Origin: CAVXYG01 sp963766005
Lineage (GTDB): Bacteria > Actinomycetota > Actinomycetes > S36-B12 > GCA-2699445
Assembly: GCA_963766005.1 (NCBI GenBank)
Contig: CAVXYG010000001.1
Coordinates: forward strand, 62,001-126,000
DNA length: 64,000 nucleotides
Direction: 5' to 3'
Within the stretch, counting starts at the first letter, position 1. Each line of letters starts with the position of its first letter. The position numbers and the translations under genes are program-made. This document shows positions 54,225 to 63,775 of the stretch, piece after piece. The notes beneath the pieces were generated by a model. That model made no database searches and was not told the DNA's origin. It saw nothing but the letters and a program-made list of their open reading frames with translations.

Positions 54225-55035
54225 CGGTCCGTGCGGTGCCGAGCGCGTAGCACGCCACCGCCGTCGCCGCTGCGGCATTGAGGGAGTCGATGCCAGCGGC
54301 CATGGGGATGCGCACCAGCGCGTCGGCACCGGACAGCGAACCCCCGCTGAGCCCGGAGCCCTCCGTCCCCACCAGCAGTGCGATGCGCTCCGGAGGGGCC
54401 GCGGCAACCGCAGCGAGGTCGAGCGCAGCGGGGTCCGGAGTCAGCGCCAGCACCGCGAACCCGCCGCGGCGCAGTGCGGCGATCGACGCCGGCCACTGTG
54501 GGTCGCGGGCCCATGGCATCGACAGCACCGCCCCCATCGAGACCTTGATGCTGCGCCGGTAGAGGGGATCGGCGCAGCGCTGCGAGACGACCGCGGCCTC
54601 GAACCCCAGGGCGGCGGCGCTGCGGAACGCCGCTCCGACGTTGGTGTGGTCGACGAGATCCTCCAGCACCAGGATGCGCCGGGCGCCGTCCGCGACCTCG
54701 GCCACCGTCCGCTCCTCAGGTCGGTGCATCGCCGCCAGGAAGCCGCGGTGGACCCGGTAGCCGGTGACGGACCGGACGAGTTCGGCAGGTCCGCTGAAGA
54801 TCGGCACCTGCGGATGCCGGCACAGCAACTGCTGCGCAGCGGCGGCCCGCTTGTGCTCGACGAGCACAGACCGCGGCCGGTGCCCGACGGCCAGCGCTCG
54901 TTCGATGACTGCCGCGCCCTCGGCCAGGTACAGCCCTGTTGCCGGTTCCACCGCCGTGCGCAGCGCGATGTCGGTGAGGCCTGCGTACTCGTGGAGCCTG
55001 GGGTCGGCGGGCTCGCTGACCTCGACGATGGGCAT
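54145..55035 (-). CDS. TrmH/SpoU-family RNA 2'-O-methyltransferase
   Basis: 296 residues. The SpoU knot motifs are present: DHTNVGAAFRSAAALG, LLVGTEGSGLS and PMAAGIDSLNAAAATAV, in order. N-terminal substrate-binding domain about 1-105. It methylates a ribose of rRNA or tRNA; the target is unknown. The C-terminal ~30 residues are an Ala/Ser/Gly-rich tail, and that tail is what overlaps the permease gene on the other strand. Confidence 0.9.
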   Translation of the reverse strand: MPIVEVSEPADPRLHEYAGLTDIALRTAVEPATGLYLAEGAAVIERALAVGHRPRSVLVEHKRAAAAQQLLCRHPQVPIFSGPAELVRSVTGYRVHRGFLAAMHRPEERTVAEVADGARRILVLEDLVDHTNVGAAFRSAAALGFEAAVVSQRCADPLYRRSIKVSMGAVLSMPWARDPQWPASIAALRRGGFAVLALTPDPAALDLAAVAAAPPERIALLVGTEGSGLSGGSLSGADALVRIPMAAGIDSLNAAAATAVACYALGTARTASAAPGASSAGMRPQSAPGASAAATG

Positions 55036-55067
55036 GGCCCAAGCCTGCCAGGTGCCATACTCGGCCG

Positions 55068-55805
55068 ATGCGACTGCTGCTGACCGGCGCGCGGGGGACG
55101 GTGGGCGGCGCCGTGCGGCACGCCGCGGACCGGGCGGGATGGGAGACCGTTGCCTGGGACCGGGCCGCGGCTTCCCCCGACGACCGCGGCGCCATCGATC
55201 GGACGGTGCACGACACCGCTCCGGACGCCATCGTCCACCTGGCCATGGGCGCCCCGGGCTGGGCAGGCGGTTTGGCGGCCCTGGCGCGGCGGGCGCGCAT
55301 CCCCTTCGTCTTCACCAGCACGGCATCGGTCTTCGCCGCCCCCGGTCCGCACCGGCCCGGCGACGAGCGAACGGCGACGGACGACTACGGCCGGTACAAG
55401 ATCGAATGCGAGGACTCGGTGCGCGCGGCCAGCGACGACGCCGTCATCGTGCGGCTGGGGTACCAGTTCGACCTGCACGGCGGCGGCAACAACATGGCCG
55501 AGCACCTGCGCCGGCAGGCCGCGGCCGGCGTCGTCCGGGCCAGCGCCGGGTGGATCCCGGCGACGTCGGCCCTCGACGACACCGCGGCTGTCCTGCTGCA
55601 GCTGGTGCGCGAACCGCGCCCGGGTCTGCACCATCTGGACGCCAATGCCGAGGAGGCCTGGACCTATCCGCAGATCGTGGGCGCCATCGCCGCTGCGCTC
55701 GGGGCGCGGTGGAGCGTCGAAGAGACCCGCGACCGGATCGACGACCAGCGGCTGTTGGACGGGCTGCCCGTGCCGGCGCTCTCCGAGCGCCTGCCCCTTG
55801 GCTGA
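55068..55805 (+). CDS. NAD(P)-dependent epimerase/dehydratase-like protein (RmlD-like)
   Basis: 245 residues. Extended-SDR features: TGARGTVGG nucleotide loop at the N-terminus, FTSTASVF near the catalytic Ser and YGRYKIE (YxxxK). It resembles dTDP-4-dehydrorhamnose reductase-type proteins, but is shorter and the sugar substrate cannot be inferred. Divergent from the SpoU gene by 32 bp; convergent with the SPFH gene. Confidence 0.8.
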   Translation: MRLLLTGARGTVGGAVRHAADRAGWETVAWDRAAASPDDRGAIDRTVHDTAPDAIVHLAMGAPGWAGGLAALARRARIPFVFTSTASVFAAPGPHRPGDERTATDDYGRYKIECEDSVRAASDDAVIVRLGYQFDLHGGGNNMAEHLRRQAAAGVVRASAGWIPATSALDDTAAVLLQLVREPRPGLHHLDANAEEAWTYPQIVGAIAAALGARWSVEETRDRIDDQRLLDGLPVPALSERLPLG

Positions 55806-55858
55806 CGTTGGGCCATCCGCACCTGCAGGGATTCGCGGTCGCCCGGCGGGCAGGGCGG

Positions 55859-56806
55859 CTACCGGTCGGACCCGGACTCGCCTGGCTCGGTCCCGAGCTG
55901 CCCCAGCGTTGCGGTCATCCGCGCCATCGCCTGGCTGAACTCCGCCGGGATGAGCCACACCTTGTTCGCATCGCCCTGGGCGATCTCGGGCAGCTGCCGA
56001 ACGTACTGGTAGGTCAGCATCAGGGAATCGGCCTCACCTTCGCGCAACGCGGTGGTGATGGTCTGGATGGCCAGGGCCTGGCCGTCGGCGCGCAGGCTCT
56101 CTGCCTTCGCGTCGCCCTCGGCGTTGAGGATCGCGGCCTGGCGGTTGCCCTCGGCGTTGAGGATCGAGGCCTGGCGGTTGCCCTCGGCGTTGAGGATCGC
56201 GGCCTGCCGGTTGCCCTCGGCGTTGAGGATGGCGGCGCGCTTGTCCCGCTCGGCGCGCATCTGCTTCTCCATCGAGTCCTTGATCGAGGGCGGCGGGTCG
56301 ATGGCCTTCAGCTCGACCCGGTTCACCCGGATCCCCCACCGCCCGGTCGCCTCGTCGAGCACGCCGCGCAGGGCCATGTTGATCTCCTCGCGGGAGGTCA
56401 GCGTGCGCTCGAGGTCCATGCCGCCGACCACGTTGCGCAGCGTCGTGACGGTCAGCTGCTCCACGCCGGTGATGTAGTCGGCGATCTCGTACGAGGCGTC
56501 CTTGGCGTCGGTGACCTGGAAGTAGATGACGGAGTCGATATTGACCACGAGGTTGTCTTGCGTGATCACCGGCTGCGGCGGGAACGAGACGACCTGTTCG
56601 CGCTGGTCGATCAGGGGCCGGACCTTGTCGACGAACGGGATGATGAGCGCCAACCCCGGCGTCAGGGTTCGCTGGTAGCGCCCGAGCCGCTCCACGATGC
56701 CGGCGTGAGCCTGCGGAACGATCTTGATCGTCTTCGCCAAGAAGACCAGCACGGTCAGGAAGAGCAGCAGCCCCACGATCAGCGCCTGGATGGTCCCGGT
56801 ATCCAT
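55859..56806 (-). CDS. SPFH/band 7 (stomatin-like, QmcA) membrane protein
   Basis: 315 residues. One N-terminal TM helix (IQALIVGLLLFLTVLVFLA), then the SPFH domain (VPQAHAGIVERLGRY ... VNRVELKAIDPP), then a helical stalk with repeated AAILNAEGNRQ units and a final conserved block. Such proteins organise membrane microdomains and regulate proteases. ATG 56806 is 7 bp from the stop of the NfeD gene, its usual partner. Confidence 0.92.
   Translation of the reverse strand: MDTGTIQALIVGLLLFLTVLVFLAKTIKIVPQAHAGIVERLGRYQRTLTPGLALIIPFVDKVRPLIDQREQVVSFPPQPVITQDNLVVNIDSVIYFQVTDAKDASYEIADYITGVEQLTVTTLRNVVGGMDLERTLTSREEINMALRGVLDEATGRWGIRVNRVELKAIDPPPSIKDSMEKQMRAERDKRAAILNAEGNRQAAILNAEGNRQASILNAEGNRQAAILNAEGDAKAESLRADGQALAIQTITTALREGEADSLMLTYQYVRQLPEIAQGDANKVWLIPAEFSQAMARMTATLGQLGTEPGESGSDR
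56121..56240 (-). repeat. 33-bp tandem repeat in the SPFH stalk
   Basis: Three copies of a 33-bp unit (starting at 56121, 56154 and 56187) plus a partial fourth at 56220, encoding AAILNAEGNRQ. Short heptad-like repeats are common in this family; near-identity at DNA level points to recent expansion. Confidence 0.85.
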
Positions 56807-56813
56807 GATTGCC

Positions 56814-57239
56814 TCACCCCACCAGCGCGGTTGCGCCGTCGATTTGCAGCACCTGGACCGTCTGGCCCGGCGCAAAGGTCGCGGCGCCGTCGAACGCGCG
56901 CGCCGACCAGATCTCCCCGTGCAGCTTGACTCGGCCGTCGTGGCCGGACACCTCAGCGATCACCTCGGCCTGCTCGCCGATGAGGCGGTCCACGCCGCTG
57001 CGCAGCGCCAACGGCTGGCGCAGATGGCTCGTGGCCACCGGTCGCACAGCCACGAGCAGTCCGACGCTCACCACCGAGAACACCACCCAGGGAAGGAACG
57101 GGTTGTCGGTGACCGCAGCGGTCACGCTGCCGGCCACGGCACCGCCGGCCAGCATGCCGAGCACGAGCGTCGCCCCGGTGACGAGTTCGAGCACGCCGAG
57201 GATCAGGGCAACAGCCAGCCAGGCGATCCACGGGTCCAT
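56814..57239 (-). CDS. NfeD-family membrane protein
   Basis: 141 residues. Two to three TM helices at the N-terminus (IAWLAVALILGVLELVTG...) and a C-terminal OB-fold (GEQAEVIAEVSGHDGRVKLHGEIWSA). This is the short NfeD form that works with SPFH proteins; gene order NfeD-SPFH on the same strand supports co-expression. Confidence 0.9.
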   Translation of the reverse strand: MDPWIAWLAVALILGVLELVTGATLVLGMLAGGAVAGSVTAAVTDNPFLPWVVFSVVSVGLLVAVRPVATSHLRQPLALRSGVDRLIGEQAEVIAEVSGHDGRVKLHGEIWSARAFDGAATFAPGQTVQVLQIDGATALVG

Positions 57240-57297
57240 GCACCCAGTCTACGTCGCAGGGGCCAGCGCCACACGAGGAGCGCGGGGCCTGCAGCGG

Positions 57298-58122
57298 CTA
57301 CCGGGACGCTCGGGAAGCCACGGCGAAGTAGCGTCCCGCGAACCTGCCCACGGTGACCGGAGCGCCGAAGGCCGCGCCCAGCGCCGCGCCGGTGATGACA
57401 TCCCCGATCGGGCCGGCAGCGACGACGCCGCCCTCGGCGAGCAGCATGGCATGGGTGAAGTCCTGCGGGATCTCCTCCACGTGGTGGGTCACCACGACGA
57501 CGGCGGGCGCCGCCGGATCTGCCGCCAGGTCCGCCAGCATCGCCACCAGCCCCTCCCGCGCCCCCAGGTCCAGGCCGGAGGCAGGTTCGTCGAGCACGAG
57601 CAGTTCCGGGTTCGGCATCAGTGCGCGCGCCAGCAGCACTCGCTTGCGCTCGCCGTCGGAGAGCGTGCCGTAGGTGCGCCGACCCAGGTCGCCGATGCCC
57701 AGTCGTCGCAGCAGGCCGTCGGCGCGGGCCCGGTCCATCTCGTCGTAGCGCTCGCGCCACCGGCCCGTCATCCCGTAGGCGGCCGTGAGCACGGTGTCGA
57801 GGACGCGCTCGCCGCCGGGGATGGACACCGCCACCGATGGACCGACGACGCCGATCCGTGCTCGCAGGTCGAAGACGTCCACCGAACCGAGCCGCTCGCC
57901 GAGCAGCCACACCTCGCCGCCGGTGGGGTGCGCGCGCGCCGACACGACGTCCAGCAGCGATGACTTCCCCGCCCCGTTCGGGCCGATGAGCACCCAGCGC
58001 TGGTCCCCCCGCACCTGCCAATCCACGCCGCGGACGACTGCCGCGGCCCCCTTGACCACCTGCAGGCCGCGGCAGTCGATGACGACGTCGTCGGCCGGTG
58101 GCTGATCGGTCTGCAACATCAC
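57298..58122 (-). CDS. ABC transporter ATP-binding protein
   Basis: 274 residues. Walker A GPNGAGKS (47-54), signature LSDGERKR, Walker B LLVLDEP and H-loop THH. It is a stand-alone ATPase: no permease or binding protein is adjacent. It may work with a permease encoded elsewhere or be a non-transport ABC protein. Divergent from the hypothetical-serB pair. Confidence 0.88.
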   Translation of the reverse strand: MMLQTDQPPADDVVIDCRGLQVVKGAAAVVRGVDWQVRGDQRWVLIGPNGAGKSSLLDVVSARAHPTGGEVWLLGERLGSVDVFDLRARIGVVGPSVAVSIPGGERVLDTVLTAAYGMTGRWRERYDEMDRARADGLLRRLGIGDLGRRTYGTLSDGERKRVLLARALMPNPELLVLDEPASGLDLGAREGLVAMLADLAADPAAPAVVVVTHHVEEIPQDFTHAMLLAEGGVVAAGPIGDVITGAALGAAFGAPVTVGRFAGRYFAVASRASR

Positions 58123-58144
58123 GCCCTGAGGCTACGCTGGTGCG

Positions 58145-58906
58145 GTGACCGCGTCAGTCTCCCCGCCTGTCATCGCGGTTCGGCGTGCCGTGGCGGCAGC
58201 CGCGCTGACGGCCTGGATCACCGCCTCGCTGCGCGGCGGCGCCAGCGCCGACGATGTGACCGATGCTGCCGCACGTGCGGGCATGCAACGCATTCGCTCT
58301 GCGCACCAGAGCCAACCGGTGATCTGGGGTCTCGCCGGACTCCGGGCGTCCGGCTACCGCGCTGGGCGGCTGGTCCTGCCGGCTCCGGGCGACCTGCTCG
58401 GCCTGACCGGGCCGTCGGACCTCAACCGCCGCGCCGTGGGCGCCGGCGCCGCCGTCGTCCTGACCGACGAGGCCCCGGCTGCCGACCGGGCGGCGGTGCT
58501 GGTACCAGCCGAGGACGGGGACTGGGCGGTGGCCGAGGTCCCCCTCGGCGCCGCCGTGGTGTCGGCGTGGCCGTCGGTCCGCCAGGCCCGCGCGGAGTTC
58601 GTCACCGCGGTCGCCGGGCACGGCGCGGCCCTGGCCGATCTCGACGTGGCCGCGGACGCCCGGGGCCTGCGCAGCGTCGTGGTGGACGAGGACGAGCAGC
58701 CGCTGCCGACCCTGCCTCCGCAGTTCCCGGACGACGCCCGTGAGCTGCTCGGCCGGGCCCGGCTCGTCGCGGTCCTGGCCGCCACGGCGACCCACGACGA
58801 CGGTGCAGCCGTCTCGGCGGCGGAGGCCTCCTCGCGATCGGCGCACCTGCGCTCGCTGTCGACCATCGCGCGCCGAGCCATCGCGGCAGCGGGAAGCGCC
58901 GGATGA
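58145..58906 (+). CDS. Conserved hypothetical protein upstream of serB
   Basis: 253 residues, Ala-rich, no TM helix or signal peptide, no recognised domain. Two blocks (GLAGLRASGYRAGRLVLPAPGD and a second near VVLTDEAPA) look like a folded cytosolic protein of actinobacterial type. GTG start. It overlaps serB by four bases, suggesting a linked role, unknown. Confidence 0.75.
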   Translation: MTASVSPPVIAVRRAVAAAALTAWITASLRGGASADDVTDAAARAGMQRIRSAHQSQPVIWGLAGLRASGYRAGRLVLPAPGDLLGLTGPSDLNRRAVGAGAAVVLTDEAPAADRAAVLVPAEDGDWAVAEVPLGAAVVSAWPSVRQARAEFVTAVAGHGAALADLDVAADARGLRSVVVDEDEQPLPTLPPQFPDDARELLGRARLVAVLAATATHDDGAAVSAAEASSRSAHLRSLSTIARRAIAAAGSAG

Positions 58907-60099
58907 GCGCCGGGGCGGATCGGCGCACGCTGCTGGTGACCGTCACCGGGCGGGACCGGCGCGGGGTCAGCGCCGAAGTGTTCGACGCCCTTGCCGGTCG
59001 GGTGCTCGATGTGGAGCAGGTCGTCGTGGCCGACCGGCTCATCCAGGTCGCTCTGGTGGGCCTGGGCATCGACGACGATGCCGAGGCCGTCGCCGCCGCC
59101 GTGCGCCGCGTGGGGGACCGACTCGCGCTGCAGGTGGATGTCACGACCGGCGCAGCCGACGCCGTCGACCGCCGGGCCGTGCGCCATCTCGTCACCGTTC
59201 TCGCGGAACCGCTGCTGCCCCAGGCCATCGCCGGCATCAGCCGCCGCGTCGCCGAAGCGGGCGGCAACATCGACCGCATCCGCCGCACGGCCGAGTACCC
59301 GGTCACCGCGCTGGCGCTGGAGGTGTGCGGCGCCGACGCAGCGATGCTGCGCCACGGGCTGGCGGAGGAGGCCGCCGCCCGGCAGGTGGACGTCGCCGTC
59401 CAGCGCAGCGACCTGGACCTGCACGGCCAGCGACTCGTCGTGATGGATGTCGACTCGACCCTGATCCGCGACGAGGTGATCGAGCTCATCGCCGCCCATG
59501 CCGGATGCCAGGCCGAGGTCGCGGCGGTCACTGCCGCTGCCATGGCCGGCGAACTCGACTTCGCCGAGTCGCTCGTTGCGCGGACCGCCTTGCTGGCCGG
59601 GCTGCCGGCGACGGAACTCGATGCGGTGCGCGACGAGGTCCGATTCACTCCTGGCGCCCGCACGCTGGTGCGCACATTGCACCGCCTGGGCTACCGCGTC
59701 GCACTGGTCAGCGGCGGCTTCTCCGAAGTGGTCGAACCCCTCGCCCGGGAGCTCTCGGTGACCCACGTCCGCGCCAACCGGCTCGAGGTCGCCGACGGCC
59801 GCCTCACCGGCCGCCTGGCTGGGCCCATCGTGGATCGCGCGGGCAAGGCGCTGGCGCTGCGCGAGTTCGCCGCCGAGTTGGGGATCCCGATGCGACGTAC
59901 CGTGGCGATCGGTGACGGCGCCAACGACCTGGACATGCTCGCCGCGGCCGGCCTTGGGGTGGCCTTCAACGCCAAGCCGATCGTGCGAGCCGAGGCCGAC
60001 ACCTCGGTCAATGTGCCCTACCTCGACTCGGTGCTGTACCTGCTCGGGTTCTCCCGCGAGGAGGTCGAGGCCGCCGACGCCGCCGAGGCAGGCGCCTGA
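58903..60099 (+). CDS. serB: Phosphoserine phosphatase with ACT domains
   Basis: 398 residues. Two N-terminal ACT-like domains (to about 170) sense serine; the HAD phosphatase has the nucleophile DVDST (D182, with D184), GGF in SGGFSEVV and GDGANDLDM. It makes serine from phosphoserine. Start ATG 58903 overlaps the previous gene's stop by four bases. 3 bp from the convergent sixA-like gene. Confidence 0.94.
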   Translation: MSAGADRRTLLVTVTGRDRRGVSAEVFDALAGRVLDVEQVVVADRLIQVALVGLGIDDDAEAVAAAVRRVGDRLALQVDVTTGAADAVDRRAVRHLVTVLAEPLLPQAIAGISRRVAEAGGNIDRIRRTAEYPVTALALEVCGADAAMLRHGLAEEAAARQVDVAVQRSDLDLHGQRLVVMDVDSTLIRDEVIELIAAHAGCQAEVAAVTAAAMAGELDFAESLVARTALLAGLPATELDAVRDEVRFTPGARTLVRTLHRLGYRVALVSGGFSEVVEPLARELSVTHVRANRLEVADGRLTGRLAGPIVDRAGKALALREFAAELGIPMRRTVAIGDGANDLDMLAAAGLGVAFNAKPIVRAEADTSVNVPYLDSVLYLLGFSREEVEAADAAEAGA

Positions 60100-60102
60100 G
60101 GG

Positions 60103-60624
60103 TCAGCCCCGGCAGACGGCAAACCGCGCCAGCGCGCCGCATCCCGCCCGGAGTCCGTCCCACGGGGCGTCGAGCACGACCCAGGCTGCAGCGGCGGTCG
60201 GGAACTTCGACCGCATCGCGGCAACCGCATCGGGATCACCCCGGCCGCCGGTCACCCACTCCACGAAGTCCGGGCATCCCGGCGCGTGGCCGACGAGGGC
60301 TGCGCACCGCACGGCCGCGTCGAGGGTGCCGACCGCTTCGGCCAGGTCGGCGGTCTCGGCGAGGTAGACCGCGCCGTCGACCATCGGGTCGACGGCCAGG
60401 CCGGCGGCATCGGCGAGCAGATCCCAGGTCGCGCGGGTCCGGGCCGACGGCGAGACGATGGCGGCCTCCACGCTCAGCGGCTGCCGGGCCAACCACCGCC
60501 CGACGGCGGGCGCGTCACGGCGACCGCGGGAGCTGAGCGGCCGGTCGATGTCGGGCTCGCCGGTACCCCAATCGCTCTTCGCGTGACGGATGACGACGAG
60601 GTGGCGCTGCCGGTTCTCGGGCAC
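60103..60624 (-). CDS. SixA-type phosphohistidine phosphatase
   Basis: 173 residues, histidine phosphatase superfamily. The phospho-acceptor motif is VIRHAKSDW (R13-H14-A15), with a second His in LVGHAPG. SixA-like enzymes remove phosphate from phosphohistidine; other small substrates are possible. GTG 60624 is preferred over a longer frame without RBS. Confidence 0.88.
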   Translation of the reverse strand: MPENRQRHLVVIRHAKSDWGTGEPDIDRPLSSRGRRDAPAVGRWLARQPLSVEAAIVSPSARTRATWDLLADAAGLAVDPMVDGAVYLAETADLAEAVGTLDAAVRCAALVGHAPGCPDFVEWVTGGRGDPDAVAAMRSKFPTAAAAWVVLDAPWDGLRAGCGALARFAVCRG

Positions 60625-60743
60625 GGCACCATCGTGGCGCCTCGCCGCACCGGATCCAAGCGGTGCGATCCAACTGAGCAGCGGACCGGCACCCAACCGA
60701 GCCGGCGCCGCCTCCGCGGCCCCAGCGGTGCGAGGATGCGGGG

Positions 60744-62348
60744 GTGGAGGCCATCGGTGATCGCTGGGTCCCGGGCAGACGGATCGGCGCGACGCCTCCA
60801 GCGGCTGCGCCGATCCGGGTCCGGGACGGCACCCGCGACGACTGGTTCCCCGGCATCGACCTGCGATCGGTCACCGATGCCGCGCTCGAAGCCGCGTCGG
60901 CGGCCGGCTGCGAGCACGCCGATGTGCGGGTCGCCACGACGGACCTCGCCACGGAGTCCGCGCGGGACGCCGTGGCATCGGGCCAGCGGTCCGCGCGGCG
61001 CCGCGGCATCGCGGTGCGAGTCCTGCACGGCGGCCGGTGGGGGTTCGCCGCTTCCGACCGCACGGGCGCGCACGCCGCAGCCGACCTCGCGCGCCGGGCC
61101 GTCGCCCTCGCACGCTCCAGCACCGCCCTCGGCGGGCAGCAGGTGGTGCTGGCGCCGGAGCCCGTCCACGTCGGCTGGTGGGCCTCCCCCGCGCAGATCG
61201 ACCCGTTCGACGTGCCCGCCGACGAGCGGATGGCGGTGCTCATCGGCCGCAGCGAGGACCTGCTCGCCGATCGGCGCGTGAGCCACACCGAGGCCGACAG
61301 CATCGTGGTGCGGGAGCGGGTGCACTACGCCGATCTGGGCGGCACCTTCCTGCAGCAGCAGCGCATCCGGGTGCAGGCCGAATGGACCGCGGTGCACGTC
61401 GGCGATCATGCGATGGACAGCATGCGCACCCTGGCGCCGCCAACGGCGCGCGGCTGGGAGTACGTGGCGGGCTGCGTCGAGCCGGTCGGCCCGGCGCCGG
61501 GCTGGGACTGGGATGCCGAGCTGGCGGCCCTGCCCCAGCTGCTGGCGGAGAAGTCGTCCGCTCCCGGCGTCGATCCGGGCGAGTACACCCTGGTGCTGGA
61601 TCCGACGCACCTGTGGCTCACCATCCACGAGTCCGTCGGCCATGCCACCGAGCTGGATCGCGCCCTCGGCTATGAGGCCAACTACGCCGGCACGACGTTC
61701 GCCACGCCCGATCAGCGCAACCGGCTGGCCTACGGCAGCCCGCTGATGCACATCACCGGCGACCGTCTCGTCCCTCACGGCCTGGCGACGACGGCCTTCG
61801 ACGACGAGGGGGTCGCGTCCCAGGAGTGGGACATCATCGCCGGCGGCCGGCTCGTCGACTTCCAGCTCGACCGGGCCATGGCGGCCGAGTTCGGCCGGGA
61901 TCGCAGCAACGGCTGCGCGTACGCCGACTCCTATGCGCACGTCCCCATCCAGCGAATGCCGAACGTGAGCCTGCAGCCGGACCCGGGGGGCGGCGTCCTG
62001 GACGACCTCATCGCCGAGGTCCCCGACGGGCTGCTCATCCTCGGCGACAACTCGTGGTCGATCGACATGCAGCGCTTGAACTTCCAGTTCACCGGCCAGA
62101 GGTGCTGGCGCATCCGCAACGGCAGGGTGACCGGCCAGGTGAAGGACGTCGCCTACCAGTCCAGCACGCCGGCGTTCTGGCACGCGCTCAACGCCCTGGG
62201 CGGCCCGGCGAGCACGATGCTCGGCGGCGCGATCAACTGCGGCAAAGGCCAGCCGGGGCAGACGGCCGCGGTGTCCCACGGCTGCCCGGCGGCGGTCTTC
62301 GGCGGTATCGCCGTGCTCAACACCGAGCAGGAAGCGGGGGCCGGATGA
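60744..62348 (+). CDS. tldD: Metalloprotease TldD
   Basis: 534 residues. The zinc-protease HExxxH is IHESVGH with a downstream Cys in the metal region. N-terminal ~230 residues bind peptide. TldD pairs with TldE to process unfolded peptides. GTG start. The stop region overlaps the TldE start (62345) by four bases, as usual for the pair. Confidence 0.93.
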   Translation: MEAIGDRWVPGRRIGATPPAAAPIRVRDGTRDDWFPGIDLRSVTDAALEAASAAGCEHADVRVATTDLATESARDAVASGQRSARRRGIAVRVLHGGRWGFAASDRTGAHAAADLARRAVALARSSTALGGQQVVLAPEPVHVGWWASPAQIDPFDVPADERMAVLIGRSEDLLADRRVSHTEADSIVVRERVHYADLGGTFLQQQRIRVQAEWTAVHVGDHAMDSMRTLAPPTARGWEYVAGCVEPVGPAPGWDWDAELAALPQLLAEKSSAPGVDPGEYTLVLDPTHLWLTIHESVGHATELDRALGYEANYAGTTFATPDQRNRLAYGSPLMHITGDRLVPHGLATTAFDDEGVASQEWDIIAGGRLVDFQLDRAMAAEFGRDRSNGCAYADSYAHVPIQRMPNVSLQPDPGGGVLDDLIAEVPDGLLILGDNSWSIDMQRLNFQFTGQRCWRIRNGRVTGQVKDVAYQSSTPAFWHALNALGGPASTMLGGAINCGKGQPGQTAAVSHGCPAAVFGGIAVLNTEQEAGAG

Positions 62349-63725
62349 GACCCCACGAGATCGCCGAGCAGGTCGTGGCGGCCAGCCTCGCAGACGGCAC
62401 CGTGGCCATCGTCACCGGCACCGCATCGGTGAACACGCGGTGGGCGCGCAACGCGCTGACGACCAACGGGCACAGCGATACGCTCGACGTCACCGCCATC
62501 ACGGTCGATCGCAGCGGCAGCGGGGCCCGGGTGGCCTCGCTCACACTCCCGGCCGCCGGGCTCGATCCCGCGGCGCTCAGCGCCGCTGCGCTGGCCGCGG
62601 CCCGGCGCAGCGCACCGGCCTGGGACGCCCAACCCCTCGTGGCGCCGGGCTCGTCGTCACCCCGGCACTGGCAGGATCCTCCCGCACAGGTGCTCGGCTG
62701 AGGACCTCGCGGACACGTTGCACCAGTTGGGTGAGGAGTTCGCCTTCGACGCCGACCGCGGACGCGAGCACTTCGGCTACCTCGAGCTCACTCGCACCAC
62801 CACCTGGCTGGCCAACTCGCGCGGTGTGGCGCTGCGCCACGACCAGTCGGCAGCGCGGCTGGAGCTGACCGTGAAGTCGCACCGGCGCAGCCGCTCGACG
62901 TGGCAGGGCTTCGCTGGAGCGGATCTGGCTGGGGCCGACGTCGCCGCGCTGGCGGGCCGAGCCCGCATCGAGCTCGCCTGGCAGTCCCGCCAGGCGACGA
63001 CCCCTCCCGGCCGACAGACGGTCCTGCTGAGCCGCTCGGCCGTCGCCGATCTCATGCTCGACCTGCTCTTCGGCGCCGACGCACGGGCCGCCGCCGAAGG
63101 CCGCTCGGCATTCAGCCGCGGCGGGGGCGGTACCCGCGTGGGAGAGCTGCTCGCATCCCGACCGGTACGGCTGTTCAGCGACCCGGCGATGCCTCACCAG
63201 TCGGCTGCGCCCTTCCTGCACACCACCACGTCGCACGATGGCGCCAGCGTGTTCGACAACGGCCTGCCGCGCCGAGCCGTCGACTGGATCCGCGACGGGA
63301 GGTTGCGGGCGTTGGTGTCCTCGCGCGCCAGTGCAGAGCTCGCCGGCCTGCCGGTCGCGCTGGAACCGGACAACCTGGCGCTGGACGCCGCCGGCAGCGG
63401 GAACGTCGAGGAGCTCATCGCGCGCACCGAGACGGGCCTGCTCGTCACCTGCACCTGGTACAACCGCATGGTCGACCCCCATACCCACCTGCTGACGGGC
63501 CTGACGCGTGACGGCGTCTACGCCATACGCGGCGGCGAGATCATCGGGCGCGCCGGCAACTTCCGGTTCAACGAGTCGCCGGTGGGACTGCTCGGCCGCA
63601 TCCGTGATGCTTCGGCCCCCGGCCCGGCGCTGGGAAGGGAGATGGCCGACTCCTTCACGCGCACCACGATGCCGGCGCTACTCGTCGAAGGATTCCACTG
63701 CTCGTCGGCCAGCGACGCCGTGTAG
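62345..63725 (+). pseudogene. tldE: Metalloprotease partner TldE (PmbA-like), apparent frameshift
   Basis: TldE/PmbA subunit. It lacks a metal motif, as normal for TldE. The first part (62345-62700) ends at a stop, while the rest of the domain continues from about 62694 in another frame. Skipping the C at 62693 makes the protein read QVSAEDLADTLHQLGEEF... to the normal C-terminus. Sequencing error or mutation cannot be told apart. If real, the TldD protein would have no partner. Confidence 0.85.
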
Positions 63726-63775
63726 TGCCGATCCCCGAGGTAGGGGGCCATACTGGTGGTGGCGCGAGGAGGGCT

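Noticed and set aside
62680..62710. Programmed frameshifting in tldE.
   Set aside because: No slippery heptamer or downstream pseudoknot; an indel error or mutation is simpler.
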